This document shows positions 33,637 to 43,469 of a stretch of DNA of 64,000 nucleotides, piece by piece. Made by a program: the position numbers and the translations under genes. How positions within the stretch are numbered: the first letter of the stretch is position 1; each line of letters begins with the position of its first letter. The stretch spans positions 1 to 64,000 of the forward strand of contig NZ_VMDW02000057.1 in the NCBI RefSeq assembly GCF_007644045.2. The letters are read 5' to 3'. This stretch comes from Vogesella urethralis. Lineage in GTDB: Bacteria > Pseudomonadota > Gammaproteobacteria > Burkholderiales > Chromobacteriaceae. Under the pieces are notes generated by a model, which was not told where the DNA came from, did not search any database, and saw only the letters and a list, made by a program, of their open reading frames with translations.

Positions 33637-34787
33637 GCCATTGCCGGGCCCAGCAAGGCCTCGACCTCGGCAGCGATGTCGTCGTCTTGCGCGTGCTGCT
33701 CCGGCCGGTACACAAACAGGCGGAACAATTCAGCCAGCGGAATCTGCTCGGCACGACGCAGCAGCGCCCAGCCATCGCGCGCGCCGCGCTGCACGTAACC
33801 GGCTTGCGCCAGCCGGTCCAGCACGCTGCCCAACTCGTCGTAGCCCACCTTCACCTCGCGGCGCAGGTCTTCCGGCCGCAGCGCGCGGCCTTCGTCCTGG
33901 GCGCGATCCAGCATCACCAGCACCTCCACCGCATCCAGAAAACGGCGGCGCGGCTCGTTACGGCGCTGCCAGGCCCCGCCTTCCCAGTACGAGAACGACG
34001 CCGTCAGCACCGCCCCCGCCAGCACCACCAGCCACAGGCAGAACAGCCACAGCAGCAGGATCGGCACGCTGGCAAAGGCGCCGTACACCAGCTGGTAGCT
34101 GGCGATCTGGCCGATGTAAAAGCCGAAGCCCAGCTTGGTGATTTCCAGCAGGATGGCGGTGAGCAGGCCGCCCAGCATGGCGTGCTTTACCGGCACGTAG
34201 CGGTTGGGCACGATACGAAACACCAGCGACAGCACCAGCATGGTCAGCGTGACGCTGCCCACTGACTGCAGGGTCTCGTCCAGCAGCGGCGAAATGCGCT
34301 CGATATGCGTCAGCTTGAACAGCAAGCGCCAGCCCAGCAGGCCGCCGCCCAGCGCCAGCGGCCCCAGCGTCAGCACCGTCCAGTACACCATGCTCTGCTG
34401 CAGCCACGGCCGCGCGCGGCGCACGCCCCAAATGCTGTTGAAGGTGCGCTCCACGGTAGCCATCAGCATCAACGAGGTGGCACCCAGCATCACGATACCG
34501 GCGGCGGTAAGCTTTTCGGCGTTGTCGGCAAACTGGCGCATGTATACCGAAATCACCTTGCCGGCGAATTCCGGCACCAGCGTGGATAGCAGCATCACCT
34601 TGAAGCGGGTGCTGTAGTCGGAAAACACCGGAAACGCCGACATCACCGTCAGCGCGATGGTCAGCAGCGGCACCAGCGCCAGCAGCGTGGTAAAGGTCAG
34701 GCTGCCGGCCACCTGCATCACGCGTTGTTGCGCCAGACGGCGGCGCAGGAAGGCGGCAAAGCCCCAGAACGACAATGGCTTGGTCAC
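33582..34787 (-). CDS. YihY family inner membrane protein
   Basis: The 401-residue protein belongs to the YihY/BrkB (formerly RNase BN) membrane family. The signature SLTFTTLLALVPLLTI is near residue 29, followed by about six membrane helices and a cytoplasmic C-terminal part with a winged-helix-like domain (LDAVEVLVMLDRAQDEGRAL, YDELGSVLDRLAQAGYVQR). The family is suspected of transport or flippase function but has no settled role. ATG at 34787 gives MTKPLSFWGF. Its 3' end overlaps DUF3025 by 55 bases tail to tail. Confidence 0.88.
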   Translation of the reverse strand: MTKPLSFWGFAAFLRRRLAQQRVMQVAGSLTFTTLLALVPLLTIALTVMSAFPVFSDYSTRFKVMLLSTLVPEFAGKVISVYMRQFADNAEKLTAAGIVMLGATSLMLMATVERTFNSIWGVRRARPWLQQSMVYWTVLTLGPLALGGGLLGWRLLFKLTHIERISPLLDETLQSVGSVTLTMLVLSLVFRIVPNRYVPVKHAMLGGLLTAILLEITKLGFGFYIGQIASYQLVYGAFASVPILLLWLFCLWLVVLAGAVLTASFSYWEGGAWQRRNEPRRRFLDAVEVLVMLDRAQDEGRALRPEDLRREVKVGYDELGSVLDRLAQAGYVQRGARDGWALLRRAEQIPLAELFRLFVYRPEQHAQDDDIAAEVEALLGPAMAQLGEVSVAAFARRVGRK

Positions 34788-34833
34788 GATAAGTCTGCAA
34801 TATCAGGTAAAATTTTGAGATCCGCAATGTTAA

Positions 34834-35439
<606 letters not shown>

Positions 35440-35447
35440 GCCTGCCG

Positions 35448-37679
35448 CTAACCAAAGCTAGCCGGGCGCTGCGTGCCCGGCTTGGCCACCGCGCCACGTA
35501 CCTCGAAACGCACCCGCTCCACCACCTTGCCGCGGCCGTCGCGCAGCTCCAGCACGTGGCGCCCCGGCCACGGGAACCACGGCAGGCGCTCGCCGCGCCC
35601 CAGCAGGCGGCCGTCCAGCCACCACTGCGCCGCTGCTACGCCGCGCGCCTGCAGCAGCAGGCGCTGGTTGGCTGGAGGCACGTCCGGGTCCACCGCGTAG
35701 ATGCTGCCGCCCAGCGGCGACACGATGCCCGGCGGCTGCGCGCTGCCACGCCGCTGGCCGGTAATCAGCGTGCGCTCGGTGCCAGCCAAAAAGTACTCCT
35801 GCCGCGTCGCCTCTTCGCCACCGGCGTAGCGCACGCGGCGCTGGCTCACCCCGGCCGGCGGCGTGGGCGGTAGCGATGGCCGGCCGCGCTGCAACCAGTC
35901 CATGACCCCCTGCCACACCGGCGCCGCCCCGTGCATGCCGGACACATCCCACATCGGTTCGCCGCTGGCGTTGCCCACCCACACCGCCACCGTGTAGTGG
36001 CGGCTGAAGCCGATGGCCCAGTTGTCGCGCATGTCCTTGCTGGTGCCGGTTTTCACCGCGCTCCAGTAGCGGGTGGACAGCACGCTTTCCAGCCCGAAGG
36101 TGCGCGCCCGCGCGCTGCGGTCGGCCAGCATGTCGCTGACGATGAAGCTGGACGCCGCGTCCAGCTGGCGTTGCAGCGTGGCCGGCGGCTGTGCCAGCGT
36201 CCAGCGCGGCGCGCTGTACAACCCGCCTTGCGCCAGTGTGCGGTAGGCGTTGGCCAGCTCGATCAGCCGCACGTCGGCCGCGCCCAGCGCCAGGCTGTAG
36301 CCGTAGTAGTCGCCGTCCTGCTGCAGGCTATGCAGCCCCAGCGCGTACAGGCGGTCGCGCAGCGCAGTGGGGCCGACCATGGTGATGGTGCGCACGGCAG
36401 GGATGTTGAGCGAAGCGCCCAGCGCGCTGCGCACCGACACCGGGCCCTTGAAGTCGCGGGCGTAGTTTTGCGGCGCGTACAGGCCGGCGGCGGTTTGCAG
36501 GTCCAGCGGGCTGTCGTCCAGCAGGCTGGCCGCGGTCAGGTAATGCTGCTGCAACGCCAGCTGGTACAGGAAGGGCTTCAGCGTGGAGCCGGCCTGGCGC
36601 AAGGCGGTAACACCATCCACGTTGGCCGCCGCCGACAAGGCCCCGCTGGAGCCCACCCAGGCCAGGATGTCGCCGCTGGCGTTGTCCAGCACCAGCAAGG
36701 CGCCATCCTGCACATTGCGCTGGCGCAGCGCCAGCAGGTGGCGCTGCAGCAAGGCGCCGGCGTAGCGCTGCAAGGCCGCATCCAGCGTGCTGCGCAGTAC
36801 GCTGCCGGCCGTCTGCGGCTGCTGTTGCAATAGTTTCTGGGCGAAGTGAGGTGCCAGCTGCGCCTGTGTATCCACCACCGGCAGCCGGCGCGCCAGCGCC
36901 TGGCGGGTCTGGATGCTGGCGCGGTCGCAATCGCGCTGTAGCGTGGCCTCCGGCGGCGGCGGGCGGCGCTGCTGGCGGGCGGTGTCCAGCGCCATGTCGC
37001 GCAGGATGCCGCAGGCGCGGGCGGCTACCCGCTCCGGCCCGGCGTTGGGACCGCGCAGCAGGGCCACGATGATGGCCGACTCCTGCCGGTTCAGCCCCTG
37101 CGGCCACTTGCCGAACAGCGCGCGCGACACCGCAGGCAGCCCCACCAGCTCGCCGCGAAAGCTCACCAGGTTCAAGTAGGCCTCCAGGATCTCGTCCTTG
37201 CGCCACTGTTTTTCCAGCGCGCTGGCCGACCAGGTCTGGCCCAGCTTCTGCCACAGGCTGCGCCCGCCGCTGCCGGCTTTCAGGTCGGCGTCCAGCAAGC
37301 CGGCCAGCTGCATGGTGAGGGTGGACGCGCCACGGGTGCGGCTATGCCACAGATTGCCCCAGGCTGCCGCCGCCACGCCGGACCAGTCCACGCCGCTGTG
37401 CTGGTAAAAGCGGCGGTCTTCCGACAGCAGCAGCGCGTAACGCAGCGGCGCCGAGGTGTCGGCCAGCCGCAGCCAGTCCAGCCGCAGCGCGCGTTTGTCC
37501 TGCCGCACACGCTGCAGCGGCGTGCCGTGGCGGTCCAGCACGATCACGTCCGACGGCCGCCACGCGGCGCGTACCTCGGCAAAGCCGGGGTTGGCCGCCA
37601 CCGGCTGGGCGGCGGCCAAGCCTGCCAGCCACAGCCCGATCGCCGCCTTAGCGCGCACCGGCCACCTCGAACGGCGCAT
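35448..37679 (-). CDS. pbpC: Penicillin-binding protein 1C
   Basis: This 743-residue class A PBP has an N-terminal glycosyltransferase 51 domain (LLSEDRRFYQHSGVDWSG with the catalytic glutamate, TRGASTLTMQLA), a transpeptidase domain with SxxK in AGSTLKPFLYQL, SxN in LGASLNIPAVRT and KTGTS, and a C-terminal BiPBP_C domain typical of PbpC (PPGIVSPLGGSIYAVDPDVP). The start overlaps the end of the alpha-2-macroglobulin gene: GTG at 37700, ATG at 37679 and GTG at 37658 are all possible. ATG is listed. GTG at 37658 has the best binding site (GAGG, six bases away) and gives a clean signal sequence. The PbpC/alpha-2-macroglobulin pair is a known conserved operon, proposed to repair wall and trap proteases after periplasmic breach. 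Confidence 0.93.
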   Translation of the reverse strand: MRRSRWPVRAKAAIGLWLAGLAAAQPVAANPGFAEVRAAWRPSDVIVLDRHGTPLQRVRQDKRALRLDWLRLADTSAPLRYALLLSEDRRFYQHSGVDWSGVAAAAWGNLWHSRTRGASTLTMQLAGLLDADLKAGSGGRSLWQKLGQTWSASALEKQWRKDEILEAYLNLVSFRGELVGLPAVSRALFGKWPQGLNRQESAIIVALLRGPNAGPERVAARACGILRDMALDTARQQRRPPPPEATLQRDCDRASIQTRQALARRLPVVDTQAQLAPHFAQKLLQQQPQTAGSVLRSTLDAALQRYAGALLQRHLLALRQRNVQDGALLVLDNASGDILAWVGSSGALSAAANVDGVTALRQAGSTLKPFLYQLALQQHYLTAASLLDDSPLDLQTAAGLYAPQNYARDFKGPVSVRSALGASLNIPAVRTITMVGPTALRDRLYALGLHSLQQDGDYYGYSLALGAADVRLIELANAYRTLAQGGLYSAPRWTLAQPPATLQRQLDAASSFIVSDMLADRSARARTFGLESVLSTRYWSAVKTGTSKDMRDNWAIGFSRHYTVAVWVGNASGEPMWDVSGMHGAAPVWQGVMDWLQRGRPSLPPTPPAGVSQRRVRYAGGEEATRQEYFLAGTERTLITGQRRGSAQPPGIVSPLGGSIYAVDPDVPPANQRLLLQARGVAAAQWWLDGRLLGRGERLPWFPWPGRHVLELRDGRGKVVERVRFEVRGAVAKPGTQRPASFG

Positions 37680-40600
37680 TGGCCAGTATGCCGAACACAC
37701 CCGGCGCGTACATCGCCTCGACCCGCGTCGGCGGCAGCTGGAAGCGGCCCGGCGTGTTCAGCCGTACCGTGTATTCCACCGTCAGCGCGCCGCGCGGCAG
37801 GTAGCGGTAGTAGGCGCGGTAGTTGCCCGGCAGGCGTTCGATAAAGTCGGCCCAGCCGTTGCCGCGCTCGCGCGCCTGCGCCACGGCGATGGCCGAGTCG
37901 TTGCCCAGTCCGCTGCCCAGAATACTGGCACCGGCCGGCACCGGGTCGTCCACCACCACCCAGCCCATGTCGGCCTGGGCGTCGATCTGCAGCGTCACCT
38001 TCATCACGTCGCCGGGGCGGTACTCGCCGGACACCTGCTGGCTGACCGGCGTCAGCGTCTTGCTGATGCGGTAGCCAGCGCTACGCTCGCCGCTGAACTT
38101 CACCGCGGCCAACGCTTCCACCGTGGCCCACGGCGCGCCGCTGCCCTGGTGCGCCAGCGTCAGCGTGCCCTTGCCGCCCGCCGGCCACGGCAATAGCGGC
38201 AATCGCTGCGGGGTATCGGTGGGGCTGAGGCTGACCTGACGCCCGCCCAGCGTGACGCTGCTGCTGCCGCTGACCGGCACGCTTTCGTACTGGCGCGAGA
38301 ACTGCGCTACCGCCAGGCTGCCCCACAGGTTGGCGGTGGTGCCCTGCCAGTGGCCGCGCTGCTGGCGCGCCAGCAGGCCGGTGAGCAGGCGCGGCACGTC
38401 GGCCTGCCAGTCCGGCAACGTGCTGGCCAGCAGCAGCAGGCGGGCGGCGTTCTGGTTGGCGCTGCCCATCAGCCACCAGGCGTTGTCGTCGGCCTCGCTG
38501 CTGAACACCAGCCGCGTGCCCTGGTAGCTGAGGCGGCTGCGCAGCAGCTGGCCGGCCTGCGCCATGGCGGCGGCGCGGTTGGCCGCCGCCGGCGTGCGCT
38601 GCAGCAGCTCCAGCCAGTCGATCAGCATGGCGGTGCTGTAGCGCTGCGTCTGGCCGTCCAGCACCTCCAGCATGGCCGGCTGCAGTTTGCCGTGGCGCGC
38701 CAATGCCAGCATGGCCGATAGCAGCCGCGAGTCGCGATGCTGGCTGGCCAGCGGCAGCGGGCGCTGCAAACGGCCTTCCACAAAGGCGGCCAGGCCGGCC
38801 AGCATGCGCTGGCGCGGGCCTTCCGGCAGCGCTTGCCCGGCCTGATGGCTCACTTGCAGCAAGTAGGCTGTGAGTACGTCGCTGCCCCACGGCCCGCTGC
38901 CTTCCGACAGCGGGAAGTACGCGGCCAGGCCGTCGCTATCGAGGTAGAGCGGCAGCTCCTTGCCCAGCGCGTCCCACTGCGCGGCATTGGCGGTGCCCAG
39001 CGCACGCGACGCACGTTGCTCCAGGCAGCTGTACGGGTATTGCTCGAACCAGCGCTGCACCCCCGGCAGGCTGCTGCCCAGCCGCGATTGCAGGCTCACA
39101 CTGACCCCGCCACGCCCCGGCAAGGCGCCGGCCGGCAGGCCCACCGGCAGCGTTTGCGCCGCGTCCAGCCGCAGCAGCGTGGCCTGTTCTACCGTCACCG
39201 GGACTGCCGGCGCCACCTGCTGGCGGAAGGCCAGCCGGTCGCTGCCCTTGCCGGCCACCGCCTGCGCACTGATCACCCAGTCCAGCGTGTCGATGCCGGC
39301 CGGTACCGTGAACGGCCAGCGCAGTTCGCGTGCCTCGCCCGCCGGCAGGCTGATGCGCTGCGGCGGCAGCTTCTGGCTACCGGCGCTGGCGGCCACGTCC
39401 AGCGTCAGCGCCTTGTCGCTGCCGTTGCGCACGGTGACGGTGGCGGCCAGCTGGTCGCCCTCGCGCACCAGCGCCGGCAGGCCGTTGCTGATCTGCACGT
39501 CTTGCACCACCTCCACGTCGGCCTGGCCGGTGCCAAAGAAATGACTGCCCACGTCGGCCACCGCCACCAGGCGGAAGCGGGTCAGCGCGTCGTTCAGCGG
39601 CACGTTAAGGTTGGCCGCACCGTTGGCGTCCAGCACCACCGACGGCCGCCACAGCAGCAGCGTATCCAGCAGCTCGCGCGTGGGCGCCTGGCCGCCACCG
39701 CCGCCCGGCGGCAGCGCCTTGCGACCGTAGTGGCGCTTGCCGACTACCTCCAGCTGCGCGGTGGCGGTGTCCACACCGTAGCTGCGGCGCTGGTACATCG
39801 CCTCCATCAGCTGCCAGCTGTTATTCGGTTGCAGGCGCAGCAGCGCTTCGTCCACCGCGGCAAACGCCACCTCGCTACCGGCGGGCGCCGGCTTGCCGTC
39901 CGGCATGCGTACCTGGATGCGCACCGGCACCGTTTCGCGAATGCCGTAACGGGTGCGCTGCGGCGTCACCGTTACCTGCAGCCGGCGCGCCTTGTCGCCA
40001 ACCTCGATCTCGGCCACGCCGTATTTGAACGCCGGCCGCGACAGGTCCACCATGCTGGACGGCGGCGTGTAGTCGCTGCCTTCGTGCCAGTAGGCGTCCC
40101 ACCACTCCACCGGCGTTTTCCAGCCCCAGGTAAAGAACGAGTACCACGGCACGTCGCGCACGCGGCCGCGCACCGCCAACACCGACACGTACACGTTCGG
40201 CCCCCAGCCCTCGCCCACTTTCAGTTCGACCACCGGCGACTTGCCTTCCAGCTGCAGCACGCGGGTGTCGATGATGCCTTCGCGCTCGATGGCCAGCCAC
40301 ACGGTGGCCTTGCGGAACGGCATGCGCACCTGGAAGCGCGCGGTATCGCCGGGGTTGTAGCTGCGCTGCTCCGGCAGCAGGTCGATGCGGTCGTTGTCGG
40401 CCACGTCGAACCACACCTCGTCGTGACGGCTGACCCACACCTGCTGCGCCGCGCGCGCGGTATGGCCCTTGTCGTCTTCGACTTCGGCAATCACTTCCAG
40501 ATTGCCTTCTTCCTTGGGCGACAGCTCGCAGATCAGCAGGCCGCTGGCGTCGGTGGTGCCGCTGCACAGCTTGCCCTCGTCGCTGCGCTCGTGCGTGTGC

Positions 40601-43326
40601 TCCCAGGCGTAAAAACCGCCCACCAGCCGTTTGCGGCTGGACAGGTAATGGTGGCTAGCCAGGCGCAGCGTGACCTTGCGGCCAACTTGCGGCTTGCCCA
40701 GCGTGTCCAGCACCACGGTTTTGACGCTCAGCGTGCGGCCCACCGAGACCCAGTCGTCCACCGCCACCCCCACCTGCAACGCCGCCGGCCACAGCGGCAC
40801 CATGCGCGACAGGGTCTGCGTTTCACCGGACGGGTCGCGCAGGCTGGCTTCGGCCAGCAACCAGTACGGGCGGTCCAGCACCGGCAGCTTGTCGATGGCC
40901 AGCTTGCCGTTGCCGTTGCCGTCCAGCTGCAGCGGGGCTTTGTCCAGCACCACTTTGCCGTCCAGCTTGTTGCGCTCGGCCTCGTCCTCGTCGCCGCCCT
41001 GCGGCGGGTTGAAGCTGAAACCGTTGTAGCCACGCGGCTGCTCGTAACGCGCTTGCAGCGTGGCGCTCACTTGCAGCGGCCAGTTGCGCGCCGCGCCGCC
41101 GTTGCCCCAGGCCAGGTTGACGCTGAGCGGTAGCCGCTCGGCAGCAATGCCGGCGCCGGCCGGGTAGCCGATGCGCCCGCTCATCACTGGCAGGCGGAAC
41201 GCCTCCACGCGGAAGTTGCCGCTGTACAGCTCGTAGCCGTCCAGCGCCAGCGATGCGGCTTGATGGTCGCCGCTGCTGCGGCTGCCCTTGCGCAGCAGGT
41301 AAATGCTGTATTCGCCCAGCTTGGCGGCCTTGGGCAGGGTGAAGCTGGTCTCGGCGTAGCGGCCACGGCGCCATTGCAGCGGCAGCACGAACTCGTCGTC
41401 GCTGGCGTCGTGCTTGATGCGCACGCTTTGCGGCAGCTCGCCGGCTTTCAGCAGCGCCAGGCCGCGGCTGTTCTGCACCCGCAGCAGGTGCTTCATCGAT
41501 ACCGTCTCGCCGGCACGCAGCAGGCTGCGGTCCAGAATGCTGTGCGCCACCACCGACGGCTGCTCGCCGCTGCTGGTGGGGAACGGGAAGCGCCAGCTTT
41601 CGATGCCCCGGTTCCAGCCGCTACGCACGAAGGACACGTCCTCGCTGCCGTCGGCCAGTTTCAGGCGTGCGGTGACAAACAGGCCGTCCAGGCTTTCCGG
41701 CCCGTCGCACTGGGCTTCCGGCAGCGGCTTGGCGATGCGCGCCACGCCGTCCTTGCCGGTGCGGCCCTGCCACAGCAGCGTTTCGCGGCAGTCGTAGACG
41801 CTGACCAGCGCGTCGGCTTGCGGCACGGCGCGGTCCAGCGAGGTGACCCACACCGCGGCGTTTTCCGGCGAGCGCTTCAGGTGTACCGCCAGGTTGGTCA
41901 CCAGCGCCGCGCTGCGCACGTACATCGGCGCCGCTTTGCCCAGCAAGGCGCGGCCCAGCAGCCGCGATTCGATTTCCACCACGTGCAGGCCACGTTGCGG
42001 CAGCGGAATGCCCACTACCTCGAACGGCCAGCGCCCTTTGGCGTCCGGCTGCGCTGGCAGCGACAGCTTGTGCGCCTGCGGCAGTTTTTTCAGCAGCGAC
42101 AGGCGGCGGCTTTCCACCTCTTTGCCCTGGCCTTGCGGCAGCGTGCTTTCGTGGTAGCGCAGCACCTTGCCCAGCCAGCGCATCATGTTGCGGTCGTCGC
42201 GCGCCAGCACGCCCTGCCCGCTCAGCGATACGCTGCGCAGCGGCAGCGCGGCTTCCACGCCGCGCAGCGTCACCGGCAGGCTGGCGTCGCTGCCGGCTTC
42301 GATAATGCCGAACGGCGCGGCGGCAAACTTGGCCAGCGGCGGAAAGTCGCCAATGCGCACGGCCAGCGGAAACTTGGCGGCGTTCACCAGCTTGCGGCCA
42401 ACCTCGTCCACCAGGCCGTCGGGCAACTGCAGCTGCAGCGTCTGCTGCGGGGTAAACGGCGGCTTGAACTGGATGCTGTCTACCGGCTCGCCGCGCTGGC
42501 CGTCCAGCTGCGGCGTACGGGCCTTGGCCTCGCCCTCCCCTTGCAGGCGGATGGCGGCGGCCTGCGCCGCCGGCACCGGCGAGCTGAACACCAGGCTGAT
42601 CGGTTTGAACGGGATGCAGGCTCCGCGTGTGTTTTCGCGGGTGCAGCTGAGGGTGGCGCTAAACGGCGGGCGCACGCGGAAATCCAGCCGCTCGGCTTCG
42701 CCGGGGCGCGGGTTGTGCAGCGACACCTTGCTGTCGGCCGACAGACGTTGGCCGCAACGCAGCGTCAGCACGCTGGCAGCGTCTTTTTCCAGCTTCAGGT
42801 GCTGCAGCAGGCGCTGGCGCTCGGCGGCGGGCAGCGGCAGCAGCGGCAGGCGTTCGGCCAGCGCCGAGCTCTGGCAGTACAGGCCGGGCAGGCTGCTGCG
42901 ACGGGCGTTCAGGCGCAGCACGAAAGCCTGGTCTTCCTCGATGCGCTCGCCATCCTGCGGCCAACTCTGCACGATGCTGGGCGCGCCGGTGGCAAACTGG
43001 TAGCTGGCCGGCGCCAGCGCCTCGCCCTGCGCGTCCTTCAGCCCGCTCTTGAGGCTGAAGCGGCAGCGGGTGTCGGCGTCCGGCACCGTGCGCAAGTCCA
43101 GCACCCAGCTCTTGTCGTCTACCCAGTGGCCGCTGCCGTCCAGCCGGCAGTCCCACTGCAGCGGCGCCGCGGCCTGGCTGTCGCCCAGGCGCACCATGGG
43201 GGTGCTGAAGCTGATGCGCACCTGTTGCGGCGCCTTCACCTCGCCTTGCGGGCTGAAGGTGGCCACGCTGGCGGCGTGGCTGAACAAGGAGGCCAGCAGC
43301 AGCGCGCCGGCAAGCAGGGTTTTCAT
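37648..43326 (-). CDS. yfhM: Bacterial alpha-2-macroglobulin (YfhM type)
   Basis: This 1892-residue periplasmic protein traps proteases by a thioester. The start at 43326 gives a cleavable signal (MKTLLAGALLLASLFSHA) with no lipobox cysteine, so unlike E. coli YfhM it may be a soluble protein or anchored otherwise. MG-domain repeats fill the N-terminal half, and the thioester motif is YPYSCLEQRAS near residue 1433, followed by the alpha-helical TED domain and a receptor-binding-like end. GGGGG (PPGGGGG near residue 1200) precedes the LLDTLLLWRP segment of the bait region neighbourhood. It is cotranscribed with pbpC, overlapping it. One copy of the 12-mer repeat is at 39607-39618. Confidence 0.93.
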   Translation of the reverse strand: MKTLLAGALLLASLFSHAASVATFSPQGEVKAPQQVRISFSTPMVRLGDSQAAAPLQWDCRLDGSGHWVDDKSWVLDLRTVPDADTRCRFSLKSGLKDAQGEALAPASYQFATGAPSIVQSWPQDGERIEEDQAFVLRLNARRSSLPGLYCQSSALAERLPLLPLPAAERQRLLQHLKLEKDAASVLTLRCGQRLSADSKVSLHNPRPGEAERLDFRVRPPFSATLSCTRENTRGACIPFKPISLVFSSPVPAAQAAAIRLQGEGEAKARTPQLDGQRGEPVDSIQFKPPFTPQQTLQLQLPDGLVDEVGRKLVNAAKFPLAVRIGDFPPLAKFAAAPFGIIEAGSDASLPVTLRGVEAALPLRSVSLSGQGVLARDDRNMMRWLGKVLRYHESTLPQGQGKEVESRRLSLLKKLPQAHKLSLPAQPDAKGRWPFEVVGIPLPQRGLHVVEIESRLLGRALLGKAAPMYVRSAALVTNLAVHLKRSPENAAVWVTSLDRAVPQADALVSVYDCRETLLWQGRTGKDGVARIAKPLPEAQCDGPESLDGLFVTARLKLADGSEDVSFVRSGWNRGIESWRFPFPTSSGEQPSVVAHSILDRSLLRAGETVSMKHLLRVQNSRGLALLKAGELPQSVRIKHDASDDEFVLPLQWRRGRYAETSFTLPKAAKLGEYSIYLLRKGSRSSGDHQAASLALDGYELYSGNFRVEAFRLPVMSGRIGYPAGAGIAAERLPLSVNLAWGNGGAARNWPLQVSATLQARYEQPRGYNGFSFNPPQGGDEDEAERNKLDGKVVLDKAPLQLDGNGNGKLAIDKLPVLDRPYWLLAEASLRDPSGETQTLSRMVPLWPAALQVGVAVDDWVSVGRTLSVKTVVLDTLGKPQVGRKVTLRLASHHYLSSRKRLVGGFYAWEHTHERSDEGKLCSGTTDASGLLICELSPKEEGNLEVIAEVEDDKGHTARAAQQVWVSRHDEVWFDVADNDRIDLLPEQRSYNPGDTARFQVRMPFRKATVWLAIEREGIIDTRVLQLEGKSPVVELKVGEGWGPNVYVSVLAVRGRVRDVPWYSFFTWGWKTPVEWWDAYWHEGSDYTPPSSMVDLSRPAFKYGVAEIEVGDKARRLQVTVTPQRTRYGIRETVPVRIQVRMPDGKPAPAGSEVAFAAVDEALLRLQPNNSWQLMEAMYQRRSYGVDTATAQLEVVGKRHYGRKALPPGGGGGQAPTRELLDTLLLWRPSVVLDANGAANLNVPLNDALTRFRLVAVADVGSHFFGTGQADVEVVQDVQISNGLPALVREGDQLAATVTVRNGSDKALTLDVAASAGSQKLPPQRISLPAGEARELRWPFTVPAGIDTLDWVISAQAVAGKGSDRLAFRQQVAPAVPVTVEQATLLRLDAAQTLPVGLPAGALPGRGGVSVSLQSRLGSSLPGVQRWFEQYPYSCLEQRASRALGTANAAQWDALGKELPLYLDSDGLAAYFPLSEGSGPWGSDVLTAYLLQVSHQAGQALPEGPRQRMLAGLAAFVEGRLQRPLPLASQHRDSRLLSAMLALARHGKLQPAMLEVLDGQTQRYSTAMLIDWLELLQRTPAAANRAAAMAQAGQLLRSRLSYQGTRLVFSSEADDNAWWLMGSANQNAARLLLLASTLPDWQADVPRLLTGLLARQQRGHWQGTTANLWGSLAVAQFSRQYESVPVSGSSSVTLGGRQVSLSPTDTPQRLPLLPWPAGGKGTLTLAHQGSGAPWATVEALAAVKFSGERSAGYRISKTLTPVSQQVSGEYRPGDVMKVTLQIDAQADMGWVVVDDPVPAGASILGSGLGNDSAIAVAQARERGNGWADFIERLPGNYRAYYRYLPRGALTVEYTVRLNTPGRFQLPPTRVEAMYAPGVFGILANAPFEVAGAR

Positions 43327-43414
43327 GGTGGAGGCCCGGAAAATGCAGGCCGCCATTATCCCCGACATTCACCCGGCATGTGACATTTCGATAAGTAAAA
43401 GCCGGCTGGCGGGC

Positions 43415-43440
43415 AAGAAAATGCCGCCCGCAGGCGGCAT
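43415..43440 (-). terminator. Terminator after the AmpG-like gene
   Basis: ATGCCGCC and GGCGGCAT form an 8-base stem around CGCA, preceded on the plus strand by AAGAAA, which is a T-rich stretch on the minus strand. Confidence 0.7.
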
Positions 43441-43469
43441 CGCGCTTTGTTTGCCTGCGACAAGACGGG

